From: Mycobacterium terramassiliense
Lineage (GTDB): Bacteria; Actinomycetota; Actinomycetes; Mycobacteriales; Mycobacteriaceae
NCBI RefSeq assembly: GCF_900157385.1
Contig: NZ_LT717700.1
Location: 1,114,029-1,178,028 of the forward strand
Length of the DNA: 64,000 bases
Direction: 5' to 3'
A model generated the notes under the pieces. The model saw nothing but the letters and a program-made list of their open reading frames with translations. It was not told where the DNA came from and searched no databases. The translations under genes and the position numbers were made by a program. Below are positions 33,290-42,555 of this stretch, piece after piece (position 1 is the first letter of the stretch; the number at the start of each line of letters is the position of its first letter).

Positions 33290-35632
33290 ATGACTCAGGA
33301 CGTGCAGGGGGCGACGACCACGACCCCGGCTCCTCGCTACGCCGGCACCCGCGTCCAACGGGTGGAAGACGGGCGGCTGCTGACCGGCCGTGGCGGCTTC
33401 GTCGACGACGTCGTGCGGCCCGGCATGCTGCACGCCTGCTTCGTGCGCAGCCCGTTCGCGCGGGCAACGATCAACGGCATCGACGCCTCGGCGGCGCTGG
33501 CGCTGCCTGGGGTGCGCGCGGTGTTCACCGCGGCCGACCTCAACCCCGATGTGAAGGAGGCGTGGCACGCCGTCGCGGGCAAGGACGTCCCGGACACCCC
33601 GCGCCCGCCGTTGGCCGAGGGCGAGGCGAAGTTTGTCGGTGACCCGGTCGCCCTGATCGTCGCCGAGAGCCGTTACGTCGCCGAGGACGCGCTGGAGCTG
33701 GTCGACGTCGACTACGAGCCGCTGCCCGCGATCACCGACTTCACCCGGGCGCAGTCCTCCGAGGTGCTGGTGCACGAGGCCTACCCGAACAACGTCGCGG
33801 GCGGGATGGGCGGCGCGCCGCCCGACGAAGAGACGTTCGCGTCGGCGGCATGCGTCGTGAACGAGAACGTCTACCAACAGATTTACGCGCCGGTGCCGAT
33901 CGAGACCCGGGGGCTGGTCGTCGAGTGGTCCGCGGCCTCCGAGGAGCTCACCCTGTGGGCGTCCACGCAGACCCCGCACGAGCTGCGGGCCTTTTGCGCG
34001 CGGTTGTTAGGCATTGCGGCGCAACGGGTTCGGGTCATCATGCGCGACACCGGCGGCGGTTTCGGTCAGAAGGTCGTCCCGATGCGCGAGGACATGTGCA
34101 TCATGCTGGCCGCCCGCAAGGTGCCCGCGGCGCTCAAGTGGATCGAGGACCGGCGCGAGAATTTGATGTCCGCCGGCCAGGCACGCCACGTCGACGGCAC
34201 CGGCCGGATGGCATTCGACGACGGCGGCAACATCCTGGCCGCCGACATCGACTTCGTCCAGGACATCGGCGCCTATCCGACGCCCTACCCGGTGCTGACC
34301 ACGGCGGCCATCGGCATGTTCTTCCCGGGCCCCTACCGGGTTCCCAAGGCCAGCTTCAACTACAAGACGGTCTTCACCAACACCAGCGGCCTGGCCGCCT
34401 ACCGCGGGCCGTGGCAGTACGAGACGCTGGCGCGCGAAATCCTGCTCGACATCGCCGCGCGCAAGATGAACCTCGACCCGGTCGAGCTGCGCCGTCGCAA
34501 CCTGTTGCGCCGCGACGAGATGCCGTACTTCAATCCCAACGGCATGCCGTATGACCACGTCGCCCCGAGCGAGACGTTCGAGCAGGCGGTGAAAATCCTT
34601 GACCACGAAGGGTTTCGCAAGGAGCAGCGCGAGGCGCTGGCGCAGGGCCGCTATCTGGGCCTGGGATTCTCGGCCTACATCGAGCCGACCGGGGCGGCGA
34701 CGGGCCACCTGGCCACCGAGGGTTGCACCATGCGGATGGAGCCGACCGGCAAGATCAACGTCTACGTAAACGGCGGCTCGAGCGGAAACAGCCTGGAAAC
34801 CACCGTGATTCAGCTGACCGCCGACGCGCTGGGCGCCGACATCGACGACGTCGCCACCATCCAGGGCGACACCGCGATCACGCCGTACGGCGCGGGGACG
34901 CAGGGCAGCCGCAGCGGCCCGATGACCGCCGGGGCCGTCGCGGAGGCCGGAGCGATCCTGCGCAACAAGCTCGTGGCGCTGGCGGCCCACCACCTGAAGG
35001 TGGCCGAAACCGAAGTGGTGCTGGCGCATTCGGCCGCGTCGGTGCGCGACGACCCGTCCAAGCAGGTGAGCTTCGGCGAGCTGGCCTACGTCGCGTATTA
35101 CTCGCCGCAGGCGCTGCCGCCCGGGATGTCGCCGGAACTGGAGGCCAGCGCCCGCTACGTCGCCAAGGCGCCCATCCTGTGGTCCAACGCCACCCACGCC
35201 TGCACCTGCGAGGTGGACGTGGCCACCGGCAAGGTCACGCTGCTGCGCTACATCGTCAGCGAGGACGTCGGGCCGATGATCAACCCGGCGATCGTGGAGG
35301 GCCAGATCGCCGGCGGCACGGTGCAGGGCATCGGCGGCGCGCTCATGGAGGACCTCGCCTACGACGACGACGGCAACCCGCTGGCAACGACTTTCGTCGA
35401 CTACCTGCTGCCGACGGCCACCGAGGTCCCGCCGATCGAATTCGGCCACGTCGAGATCCCCGGGCCCGGGCCCGGCGGCTACAAGGGCGCCGGCGAGGGC
35501 GGGGCCATCGGATCGGTGCCCGCGGTGATCAACGCCATCAACGACGCCCTCGCCCCGCTGGGCGTGACGATCACCCGGTTGCCCGCCAGCCCGGCCTCGA
35601 TCGCGGCGCTGCTGAGCGAGGCGGCCCGATGA
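33290..35632 (+). CDS. Molybdenum hydroxylase large subunit, CoxL-like form II
   Basis: A 780-residue large subunit of the xanthine dehydrogenase family. In place of the form I AYxCSFR it has AYRGPW, with Y371, R372, G373. The copper-binding cysteine is therefore absent, so it should not be a true CO dehydrogenase. YKGAGEGGAIG near the C terminus carries the expected glutamate. It likely hydroxylates an aldehyde or a heterocycle. Order here is large, FAD, Fe-S, with 4- and 8-base overlaps, so the three form one operon. ATG at 33290. Confidence 0.88.
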   Translation: MTQDVQGATTTTPAPRYAGTRVQRVEDGRLLTGRGGFVDDVVRPGMLHACFVRSPFARATINGIDASAALALPGVRAVFTAADLNPDVKEAWHAVAGKDVPDTPRPPLAEGEAKFVGDPVALIVAESRYVAEDALELVDVDYEPLPAITDFTRAQSSEVLVHEAYPNNVAGGMGGAPPDEETFASAACVVNENVYQQIYAPVPIETRGLVVEWSAASEELTLWASTQTPHELRAFCARLLGIAAQRVRVIMRDTGGGFGQKVVPMREDMCIMLAARKVPAALKWIEDRRENLMSAGQARHVDGTGRMAFDDGGNILAADIDFVQDIGAYPTPYPVLTTAAIGMFFPGPYRVPKASFNYKTVFTNTSGLAAYRGPWQYETLAREILLDIAARKMNLDPVELRRRNLLRRDEMPYFNPNGMPYDHVAPSETFEQAVKILDHEGFRKEQREALAQGRYLGLGFSAYIEPTGAATGHLATEGCTMRMEPTGKINVYVNGGSSGNSLETTVIQLTADALGADIDDVATIQGDTAITPYGAGTQGSRSGPMTAGAVAEAGAILRNKLVALAAHHLKVAETEVVLAHSAASVRDDPSKQVSFGELAYVAYYSPQALPPGMSPELEASARYVAKAPILWSNATHACTCEVDVATGKVTLLRYIVSEDVGPMINPAIVEGQIAGGTVQGIGGALMEDLAYDDDGNPLATTFVDYLLPTATEVPPIEFGHVEIPGPGPGGYKGAGEGGAIGSVPAVINAINDALAPLGVTITRLPASPASIAALLSEAAR

Positions 35633-36528
35633 AACCCGCCTCGTTCGATTACCACCGCCCCGACACCATCGACGACGCCGTTGCCCTGCTGTCCGAGCTG
35701 GGCGACGACGCGAAGATCATCGCCGGCGGCCAGAGCCTGGTTCCCATGCTGGCGATGCGGCTGGCCTACTTCGACCACCTCATCGACATCTCCCGGCTGG
35801 GCGAGCTGCGGGGCATCGAACGCAGGGGCCACGAGCTGTGGATCGGCGCGGGCACCACGGAGGCCACGGTGGGCGCCGACGACCAAGTGCGCCAAGCGGT
35901 TCCGTTGCTCACCCGGGCCACGCCGTTCGTCGGGCACTTCCAGATCCGCAACCGCGGCACCCTGGGCGGGTCGATCGCCCACGCCGACGCCGCGGGCGAA
36001 TACCCGGCGGCCGCGCTGGCGCTGGACGCGGTGATGGAGGTGCTGTCGCCGCGCGGGCGGCGGGAGATCGCCGCCGCCGACTTCTTCGCCGGCCTGTGGG
36101 AAACCACGATGGAGCCCGACGAGGTGCTGACCGGTGTGAGATTCCCGGTGTGGAACGGCCGGTCGGGCTTCTCGGTGCGCGAATTCGCCCGCCGGCACGG
36201 CGATTTCGCGATCGCCGGCGCGCTGGTCGCCGTCCAGCTCGACGACGCCGACCGGGTGTCCCGCTGCGGGATCGGGCTGCTGGGTCTGGGCTCCACGGTC
36301 AGGCGCGCGCCGGCGGCCGAGGCCGCGGTCGTCGGGATGCCGGTCGGCGAGCTGGTCGCCGAGGAGATCGGCCGGGCGGCGATGACGGGCCTCGACGATG
36401 TCCCGACCGACCTGCAGGGGTCGGCGTCGTACCGCACCCAGGTGGGCGCCACCATGGTCGCGCGCGCGTGGCGCGAGGGCGTTCATGAAGCCATCGACGA
36501 AGCACCCGCGGGAGCAGCCAATGCATGA
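35629..36528 (+). CDS. FAD-binding subunit, CoxM-like
   Basis: A 299-residue FAD subunit with AGGQSLVPMLAMR (residues 33-45) and TLGGSIAHADAAGE, the two FAD-loop motifs. Partner of the AYRG-type large subunit. The frame is open far upstream; ATG 35629 was chosen because it overlaps the large-subunit stop (ATGA). The stop overlaps the next gene by 8 bases. Confidence 0.9.
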   Translation: MKPASFDYHRPDTIDDAVALLSELGDDAKIIAGGQSLVPMLAMRLAYFDHLIDISRLGELRGIERRGHELWIGAGTTEATVGADDQVRQAVPLLTRATPFVGHFQIRNRGTLGGSIAHADAAGEYPAAALALDAVMEVLSPRGRREIAAADFFAGLWETTMEPDEVLTGVRFPVWNGRSGFSVREFARRHGDFAIAGALVAVQLDDADRVSRCGIGLLGLGSTVRRAPAAEAAVVGMPVGELVAEEIGRAAMTGLDDVPTDLQGSASYRTQVGATMVARAWREGVHEAIDEAPAGAANA

Positions 36529-37006
36529 GCAACCGATCCGGTTGTCGGTGAACGGGACTGACCTCACCGACAGCGTCGAACCTCGCATGACGCTGGCGGA
36601 CTTCCTGCGCGACAAGTGCGGGCTTACCGGCACCCACCTCGGCTGCGAGCACGGGGCGTGCGGCGCCTGCACGGTCCTCGTGGACGGCGATGCGGTCCGG
36701 TCGTGCCTGATGTTCGCCGTCCAGGCCGACGGCCTGGAGGTGACGACCGTCGAGGGCATCGCGTCGCCGGACGGCACCCTGTCCCCCGTGCAGTCGGCGC
36801 TGCGTGAGTGCCACGGGCTGCAATGCGGCTTCTGCACGCCGGGTTTCGTCACGTCACTGACGGCGTTGCTGCGTGATAACCCGAATCCCACCGACGACGA
36901 GATCCGCGAGGGCCTGTCCGGCAACTTCTGCCGCTGCACGGGTTACCAGGGCATCGTCGCGGCCGCGCATCGGGCCGCCGAGCTCGGCTCGGTCACGCAC
37001 CGATAA
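36521..37006 (+). CDS. [2Fe-2S] subunit, CoxS-like
   Basis: A 161-residue small subunit with the plant-type cluster cysteines C42, C47, C50, C62 (GCEHGACGACTV) and the second cluster in LQCGFCTPGF and NFCRCTGY. It shuttles electrons in the second hydroxylase. ATG 36521 has a GGGAGCAG ribosome site. It overlaps the end of the FAD subunit by 8 bases and is the last gene of the operon. Confidence 0.92.
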   Translation: MHEQPIRLSVNGTDLTDSVEPRMTLADFLRDKCGLTGTHLGCEHGACGACTVLVDGDAVRSCLMFAVQADGLEVTTVEGIASPDGTLSPVQSALRECHGLQCGFCTPGFVTSLTALLRDNPNPTDDEIREGLSGNFCRCTGYQGIVAAAHRAAELGSVTHR

Positions 37007-37109
37007 ACCTGCGCCATCGGCTCTGCATCGATAGGGCCCGCCTTGCAGTAACTTTCGCCGGTTCTTGCGTACTCTGAGCGCTGAATCTGAGAATCTTCGG
37101 GAGCGGCGG

Positions 37110-37709
37110 GTGCAGTTATCGCAGAAAGCGCGGCGGAGTCTGGCCGGGGGCTCGCTGCTGCTGGTCCCCCTGCTGGCCGGTCCCACATTGATTAACGGCT
37201 GCACCTCCACCATCGAGGGCAAGCCGGTGGCCGCGCCGGGAGCCGGGCCCGTCGAACCCACCTTCCCCACCCCGCGACCGAGCGTCACGACGCCGGCCCC
37301 CAGCGCCACCGCGGCCCCACCGCCGGGCCCGACCGGTCCGGCGGCCCCGACCACGCCTCCGGTGGGCGCCATCCCGCTCCCGCCGGACCACAACGGCTAC
37401 GTCTTCATCGAGACCAAGTCCGGCGTCACGCGCTGCCAGATCAACAAGGACACCGTCGGCTGCGAGGCGCCGTTCACCAACTCCCCGCTGCAGGACGGCG
37501 AGCACGCCAACGGCGTGAGCATCAGCTCCGGCGGCAACGTTCAGTGGGTGCTGGGCAACCTGGGCGCCATCCCGACGGTCACCATCGACTACAAGACCTA
37601 CGCTGCGCAGGGCTGGACGATCAACGCGACCGAAGAAGGCACCCGCTTCACCAACGACCACACCGGCCACGGCATGTTCGTCAGCGTCGAAAAGGTCAAC
37701 ACGTTCTGA
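37110..37709 (+). CDS. lpqJ: LpqJ-like lipoprotein
   Basis: A 199-residue lipoprotein. The N terminus MQLSQKARRSL has basic residues, a hydrophobic stretch and the cysteine in the ending TLINGC. A long Pro/Thr/Ala linker (residues about 50-95) precedes a globular domain with a pair of cysteines (TRCQINKDTVGC). It matches Rv0344c (LpqJ) in size and neighbours. GTG 37110 follows a GGGAG site; an ATG at 37065 is possible but would put 15 charged residues before the signal. Confidence 0.78.
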   Translation: MQLSQKARRSLAGGSLLLVPLLAGPTLINGCTSTIEGKPVAAPGAGPVEPTFPTPRPSVTTPAPSATAAPPPGPTGPAAPTTPPVGAIPLPPDHNGYVFIETKSGVTRCQINKDTVGCEAPFTNSPLQDGEHANGVSISSGGNVQWVLGNLGAIPTVTIDYKTYAAQGWTINATEEGTRFTNDHTGHGMFVSVEKVNTF

Positions 37710-37765
37710 GCGGCTGAAAGCTGTGGTCAGCGGGTCACATGGCCGCGTCGAGGCGGGCGTGGACC

Positions 37766-38245
37766 TCAAGGACCAGCGAAGTCACCGACTGCGGTCATCT
37801 TGTTGCCATCCGAGGCGGTGGCGAAACCGGCTGCGGTGAATGCGCAGTTCAAGATGATCGCTCGGTGCGGAGGACTTTCCATCCACTGGTCGACCGCTAC
37901 GCTCGGCGTCGCAGCGGGTCCTGTGCCCCAGTACACGATCTCACCGGTGTAGTTGGCGCTGGTGTAGCCCGCCTCCGCGATACGCGCCTGCGGTGAAGAG
38001 CCGTCCGAGCCGACATGGCCGCCCACACCGTTCTTCAGCATGTCGTTGGCGTGCCGTTGCGCTGCCGCCGTCAACCGCGGGTCGTCGCGGATCGCCCCGC
38101 ATGTCTGGCGAATCCGGTTGACGCCGCTGTAGACCGCGGTCCCCGAATCGTCCGCGCGCGCAGCACAATCAGTAGTTGAGCAGAGAGCCGTGATGAAGAC
38201 AGGGCACATCGAGAAGGCGGCGACGATCTTGATCTTTTTCGCCAT
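37766..38245 (-). CDS. Secreted CAP-domain protein
   Basis: A 159-residue protein with a signal peptide (MAKKIKIVAAFSMCPVFITALCSTTDCAARA) and a CAP/SCP domain: HANDMLKNGVGGHVGSDGSSP, then YWGTGPAATPSVAVDQWMESPPHRAII. The HVG and W-MESPPHR segments match the family's His and Glu pocket motifs. It is short for the family, and the C terminus after DFAGP is abrupt. Its bases are visibly less GC-rich than its neighbours. Function unknown. AGAGGC ribosome site. Confidence 0.8.
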   Translation of the reverse strand: MAKKIKIVAAFSMCPVFITALCSTTDCAARADDSGTAVYSGVNRIRQTCGAIRDDPRLTAAAQRHANDMLKNGVGGHVGSDGSSPQARIAEAGYTSANYTGEIVYWGTGPAATPSVAVDQWMESPPHRAIILNCAFTAAGFATASDGNKMTAVGDFAGP

Positions 38246-38581
38246 GTTGCCTCTGCCCACGCGCTCGATCCTGCTGTTCAGCAAACAAAGGCTACCCGCT
38301 TTCGACCATAAAAAATCAGGAAAGATGTGGTTTGTTAAGTGGACACGTCGAGACGACAGTTGCGGCCGTGTCGGGTCCACACACGCCGCCGGAAAGCGGG
38401 TGCGCTGCCGACACGTGCGGGCGATGTCACGAGGACATGCCGCTCTGAGCGCCTGAAAGCGCAGGACTGGATTTGGTCAGCGGTGGGTATCCCATCGCCA
38501 CCCGCGGGTTCCTGACCGCGAGCGGAATTCGGACTGTACGTTGCTGCAGTGGGGTTTGATCAACGGTGATCGAGGGGAGCA
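38246..38581. other. Intergenic gap between CAP gene and PPE gene, no gene
   Basis: 336 bp with no convincing open frame. It is locally AT-richer near 38300-38340 (CATAAAAAATCAGG). It holds the divergent promoters of the CAP and PPE genes. CTGAGCG(C)CTGAAAGC near 38446, followed by GGTCAGCGG, repeats the words just after the lpqJ stop at 37707. Confidence 0.6.
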
Positions 38582-40183
38582 ATGATGAACTTTTCGGTGT
38601 TTCCGCCCGAGCTCAATTCGCTGCTGCTGCTCGATGGACCGGGCCCGGGGCCGATGCTGGAGGCGGCGGCGGCCTGGGACGGAATTCGCAGTGAGCTGAG
38701 CGCGGCCGCCAACGCATTCAGCTCCGTCACCTCGGATCTGGCCGGCCAGGCCTGGCAGGGCCCCTCGTCGGCCTCCATGACCAACGCGGCCGCCGGATAT
38801 GTGGACTGGCTGGGCGGGGCGGCGGCGCAGGCCGAAGAGTCGGCGGCCCAAGCGCGGGCGGCGGCCAGTGCCTACGAGGCCGCGCTCGCGACGATCGTGG
38901 ATCCGGGATCGATCACGGCCAACCGCGGCCAGCTGGTGTCGCTGGTGATCTCGAACCTGTTCGGACAAAACGCCCCCGCCATCGCGGCCGCCGAGGCCGA
39001 ATACGAGCGGATGTGGGCGCAGGATGTCGCCGCGATGGGCGGGTATCACGCCAGCGCGTCGGCGACGGTTGCGCAGCTGGGCAACTGGGAACTGGCGCTG
39101 GAAAATCTGCCCGGCGAATTCGCCCAAGCCCTCGAGGGCGGCTTCAACAACCTGGCCAACACGGTCGTCGGCACGATCTTCGGCGCGCCGGCCGCGCCGC
39201 CCTTCTCGGCAACGCAGACGGGGACTTTCACCGGCGGGCCCTCGCTGATAACCAGATTCGAGGAAGCCGCGCTGTACCCGGTCAAACCGTTCCTGGCCTT
39301 CTCCGGACTGCAGAACTACATCGAGTCGCCGAGTTCCCCCCTCCTGCAGCTGTTTACCGGCAACAATCCGCTCCTGGGGATAGGTCTCAGCAACACCCCG
39401 CCAAAGTTGTTGCCGTTGTTGCTCGGAGAGTCGGTGCAGCACACCACGTACAACGGGATGCCCGTCGTGCAGATCACGCCGGCTCATCCCAACGGCGACT
39501 ACGTGGTCGCCATCCACGGCGGCGCGTTCATTTTCGCGCCGTCGATCTTCCACTGGCTCGACTACACCGTGATGGCCTACCAGACCGGCGCGACCATCGA
39601 GGTGCCGATCTACCCGTTGCTGCAGCAGGGCGGCACCGCCGGCACGGTGGTGCCCAATATGGCCGGCTTCATCAACTCGCAGATCACCGCGCACGGGGCG
39701 CCGCACGTCAGCGTGATCGGTGACTCCGCGGGCGGCAACCTCGCGCTGGCGGCCGAGGAGTACACCCTGACGCAGAACCCGCTTGCCCCCGTGCCGTCGT
39801 CGATGGTCCTGCTGTCCCCGTGGCTGGACGTCACGTTCAGCAACCCGAACATCGCGTTCGTCCAGGATCCGCTGCTTCCGGTGGGGCCCGGCCAAGTGAT
39901 CGGCAGGGAGTGGGCGGCCGGCCTTTCCGTGACCGATCCGAGGGTGAGCCCGCTGTATGCGTCGCCGTCTGTTCTCAGCAAACTTCCACCGACGTACGTC
40001 TACTCGGGCAACCTCGATTCACTCTCGCCCGACGTGCTCGTCCTCCAGCAGGAGGCCGCTACGGCGGGCGCCCCCTTCAGCTTCGTGTTGGCCAACGGCC
40101 AGATCCACGACTGGATCATCCTCACCGTGGACGGTCCGCAGTACTGGCCGCAGATCGACCAGGAGCTCGGGCTGACCGCCTAG
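38582..40183 (+). CDS. PPE protein fused to a hormone-sensitive-lipase-type hydrolase
   Basis: A 533-residue fusion. Residues 1 to about 175 form a PPE domain: [15 protein letters not shown], the WxG motif in [12 protein letters not shown], and helices typical of ESX substrates. After a linker comes an alpha/beta hydrolase of the hormone-sensitive lipase family: oxyanion motif HGGAF at H312, nucleophile S382 in GDSAGGN, D479 in NLDSLSPDV and H509 in QIHDW. All catalytic residues are present. It resembles the LipY type, in which a PE or PPE domain targets a triacylglycerol lipase out through ESX-5. ATG with GGGAG site; a second ATG follows immediately. Confidence 0.88.
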   Translation: MMNFSVFPPELNSLLLLDGPGPGPMLEAAAAWDGIRSELSAAANAFSSVTSDLAGQAWQGPSSASMTNAAAGYVDWLGGAAAQAEESAAQARAAASAYEAALATIVDPGSITANRGQLVSLVISNLFGQNAPAIAAAEAEYERMWAQDVAAMGGYHASASATVAQLGNWELALENLPGEFAQALEGGFNNLANTVVGTIFGAPAAPPFSATQTGTFTGGPSLITRFEEAALYPVKPFLAFSGLQNYIESPSSPLLQLFTGNNPLLGIGLSNTPPKLLPLLLGESVQHTTYNGMPVVQITPAHPNGDYVVAIHGGAFIFAPSIFHWLDYTVMAYQTGATIEVPIYPLLQQGGTAGTVVPNMAGFINSQITAHGAPHVSVIGDSAGGNLALAAEEYTLTQNPLAPVPSSMVLLSPWLDVTFSNPNIAFVQDPLLPVGPGQVIGREWAAGLSVTDPRVSPLYASPSVLSKLPPTYVYSGNLDSLSPDVLVLQQEAATAGAPFSFVLANGQIHDWIILTVDGPQYWPQIDQELGLTA

Positions 40184-40506
40184 CCCGTCCTGCGGCGCTT
40201 GCGCCGACCGGCGAGCAACTCGGACCAGGAGCCCACCTCGGGATGCTGCTTGAGCAACGCCCGTCGCTGGCGCTCGGTCATGCCGCCCCACACGCCGAAT
40301 TCCATCTGGTTGTCGAGCGCGTCGGCGAGACACTCGGCGACGACCGGGCAGTGCCGGCAAATGGCGGCGGCTTTCCGCTGCGCGGCTCCGCGGACGAAGA
40401 GCTCTTCGGGATCGGTGGTGCGACACAGCGCCTTGGACACCCATTCGAGGCGGGCCTCGGGCACCCTGACGACGGAAACGGTGGTTACATCCCTGATGTT
40501 GGACAC
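40180..40506 (-). CDS. whiB4: WhiB4-like Fe-S regulator
   Basis: A 108-residue Wbl protein with the four cysteines C28, C50, C53, C59 that hold a [4Fe-4S] cluster ([11 protein letters not shown]), a GVWGG turn and a basic DNA-binding tail (GRRKRRR). The segment [21 protein letters not shown] closely resembles WhiB4 as I recall it. GTG 40506 was preferred because AGAAGGA lies upstream. The TAG stop overlaps the stop of the PPE-lipase gene (CTAG). Wbl proteins sense O2/NO and act with sigma factor. Whether this is the main whiB4 or a paralog cannot be told here. Confidence 0.85.
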   Translation of the reverse strand: MSNIRDVTTVSVVRVPEARLEWVSKALCRTTDPEELFVRGAAQRKAAAICRHCPVVAECLADALDNQMEFGVWGGMTERQRRALLKQHPEVGSWSELLAGRRKRRRTG

Positions 40507-40530
40507 GTCGATCCTTCTGCCGGGTTCCAC

Positions 40531-40554
40531 CCCCGGGCAATGACTATCCCGGGG
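40531..40554. promoter_or_regulatory. Dyad in the whiB-response regulator spacer
   Basis: CCCCGGG, 10 bases, CCCGGGG in the 150-bp divergent spacer, 25 bases upstream of the whiB start. Candidate operator for WhiB or the response regulator. Confidence 0.4.
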
Positions 40555-40607
40555 CGGCCCACCGCTGTCTGTCCGCCGACCGGTCGGAGCGGGGGATGAA
40601 TCGCGCG

Positions 40608-40623
40608 TCCCCCGATTGGGGGA
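40608..40623. promoter_or_regulatory. Dyad just upstream of the response regulator
   Basis: TCCCCC, GATT, GGGGGA, 33 bases before the response-regulator start. A second GGGGGAT lies about 15 bases upstream of it. It could be a NarL-type self-regulatory site. Confidence 0.4.
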
Positions 40624-40656
40624 AACCGCGGCAACCTCTGTGTGACACTGAGCGGC

Positions 40657-41310
40657 ATGGTCGGCCGGGCAACGACCGAGAAAGTGCGGGTGGTCGTCGG
40701 CGACGATCACCCGCTGTTCCGCGATGGGGTGGTGCGCGCGTTGACGTCCAGCGGCGAAGTGGACGTCGTCGCCGAAGCCGACGACGGCATCGCCGCCCTG
40801 GCGCTGATCAAGACCCACCTGCCGCACGTCGCCCTGCTCGATTACCGGATGCCCGGAATGGACGGTGCCAAGGTCGCCGCCGCGGTGCGGTCTGATGACC
40901 TGCCGACGCGGGTGTTGCTGCTATCGGCGCACGACGAGTCGGAGATCGTCTTTCACGCCCTGGCGGAGGGCGCCGCCGGGTTCCTGCCCAAGGAATCGAC
41001 GAAAGCCGAGATCGTGCGGGGCGTGCTGGACTGCGCTCAGGGTCGAGACGTCGTCCCGCCGGCCCTTGCCGCCGGCCTCGCGGGCGAGATCCGCCGCCGC
41101 GGCGAGGCCCCGGCACCGGCGCTCAGCACCCGCGAGCGCGAGGTGCTGAACCTGATCGCCCAGGGTTACACCATCCCCGCGATCGCCGCGGAACTGTACC
41201 TGGCGCCGTCCACGATCAAGACCCACGCGCAACGGCTGTACGAGAAACTCGGCGTCAACGATCGCGCCGCGGCCGTCGCGGCCGCGATGCGGCGCGGGCT
41301 GCTCGAATAG
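40657..41310 (+). CDS. NarL/FixJ-type response regulator
   Basis: A 217-residue response regulator: receiver domain (residues 1-125, phospho-acceptor aspartate in LLDYRMPG, conserved threonine/serine in LLLSAHD, lysine in FLPKEST) and a C-terminal LuxR helix-turn-helix (STREREVLNLIAQGYTIPAIAAELYLAPSTIKTHAQRLYEKLG). ATG at 40657 preferred over GTG 40642. The histidine kinase starts 2 bases after the stop, so they form a two-component pair. Target genes likely include the divergent whiB. Confidence 0.9.
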   Translation: MVGRATTEKVRVVVGDDHPLFRDGVVRALTSSGEVDVVAEADDGIAALALIKTHLPHVALLDYRMPGMDGAKVAAAVRSDDLPTRVLLLSAHDESEIVFHALAEGAAGFLPKESTKAEIVRGVLDCAQGRDVVPPALAAGLAGEIRRRGEAPAPALSTREREVLNLIAQGYTIPAIAAELYLAPSTIKTHAQRLYEKLGVNDRAAAVAAAMRRGLLE

Positions 41311-41311
41311 C

Positions 41312-42499
41312 ATGGCCCGCCCGCTGGCTCGAATGGTCGACTTCGTGGCGGCCGAGCCCGTCCGCTTGTCGGCGTTCCTGCGCCTGCCGCTGATCGGCCT
41401 GATCGTCTTGTTGGTCTCGGTGTGGGAGGTCGAGCACTGGCTGCCGTTGGCCTACGCGGTGATCCTCGGGACCTATAGCGTCGCCGCGCTGGTGTGGGTG
41501 GTGGTGGTGCTGCGCGGCCCGGTGCCGACGTGGGCCGGCTGGGCGTCGACGGGTATCGACGTGCTAACTGTGGTGGCGCTGTGCGTGGTGTCGGGCGGCG
41601 CCACCGTGGCGTTGCTGCCGGTGTTCTTCCTGCTGCCCATTTCGGTGGCGTTCCAGGATCGTCCGGCGCTGGCCGCCGCCGTGGGGATCTGCACCGCCGT
41701 CGGGTATCTCGGAGTGTGGATCGTCTACTCCAAGCGCGACGACACGGTCGAGCTGCCGAGCGTGGTGTACACCCATTTCGGTTTGCTGCTGTGGCTGGCG
41801 GCCGCGATGACGGCCCTGTGTTATTTCCTGACCCGCGCCGCGGCGCGCGTGGCGGCACTGCTCGAGATGCGCCGCACGCTCGTGTCGGAGGCGATGCGCG
41901 CCGACGAGCGCAACGCCCGCGCACTGGCCGAGCACCTGCACGACGGGCCGCTGCAGGATCTGCTGGCGGCGAAGCTCGAACTCGACGAAGTCCGCGAACG
42001 GCATGCCGACCCCGGACTCGACGCGGCGTACCAAGCGATACAGGAGACGGCGACCCGGCTGCGCAGCACCGTCACCTCGCTACATCCCCAGGTGCTCACC
42101 GAAGTCGGTCTCACCGCCGCGCTGCGCGAGCTGATACGGGCCTACGAGCTCCGCGGGAGCTTCGCCGTCGAGGCCGATCTCGAAGAGGTCGACCGGCCGC
42201 GGTCGCAGTCCCTGTTGTACCGGGCGGCCCGCGAACTGCTCGCCAACGCCTACAAGCACGCGCAGGCCGGCACCGTGCGGGTGCGCCTCGCCCGGGCCGG
42301 CGACGCCATCACGCTCAGCGTCGTCGACGACGGAGTGGGTCTCGATCCGGCCCTGCTGGATCGATGCGTGGCCGACGGGCACATCGGACTGGCGTCGCTG
42401 GCGGTTCGCGTCGAGGCGATGGGCGGATCGATGAAGCTCACGTCGGCGGTCGGTGGTGGGACGCGGGCCTCGGTGACCGCCCCGGCCGGCGCCGACTGA
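41312..42499 (+). CDS. Sensor histidine kinase (HisKA_3)
   Basis: A 395-residue NarX/DesK-type kinase. About five or six transmembrane helices fill residues 20-185. The phospho-accepting histidine is H210 in LAEHLHDGPLQDLLAAKLEL. The HATPase domain follows, with the N box ELLANAYKHAQ and G box VVDDGVGLD. It lacks a large external sensory domain, so the stimulus is probably in the membrane. It follows the response regulator by one base. Confidence 0.9.
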   Translation: MARPLARMVDFVAAEPVRLSAFLRLPLIGLIVLLVSVWEVEHWLPLAYAVILGTYSVAALVWVVVVLRGPVPTWAGWASTGIDVLTVVALCVVSGGATVALLPVFFLLPISVAFQDRPALAAAVGICTAVGYLGVWIVYSKRDDTVELPSVVYTHFGLLLWLAAAMTALCYFLTRAAARVAALLEMRRTLVSEAMRADERNARALAEHLHDGPLQDLLAAKLELDEVRERHADPGLDAAYQAIQETATRLRSTVTSLHPQVLTEVGLTAALRELIRAYELRGSFAVEADLEEVDRPRSQSLLYRAARELLANAYKHAQAGTVRVRLARAGDAITLSVVDDGVGLDPALLDRCVADGHIGLASLAVRVEAMGGSMKLTSAVGGGTRASVTAPAGAD

Positions 42500-42555
42500 A
42501 CACGCCGCGCCGGTGCTGAGCTGGCCGGAGAGGCGGGGTCAGTACCATCGGTGCC

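Noticed and set aside
33290..35632. Second true CO dehydrogenase
   Set aside because: The motif is AYRGPW with no copper cysteine, so CO oxidation is not supported.
38246..38581. Small gene or sRNA in the gap before the PPE gene
   Set aside because: No start with a ribosome site and no strong hairpin; AT-richer but otherwise featureless.
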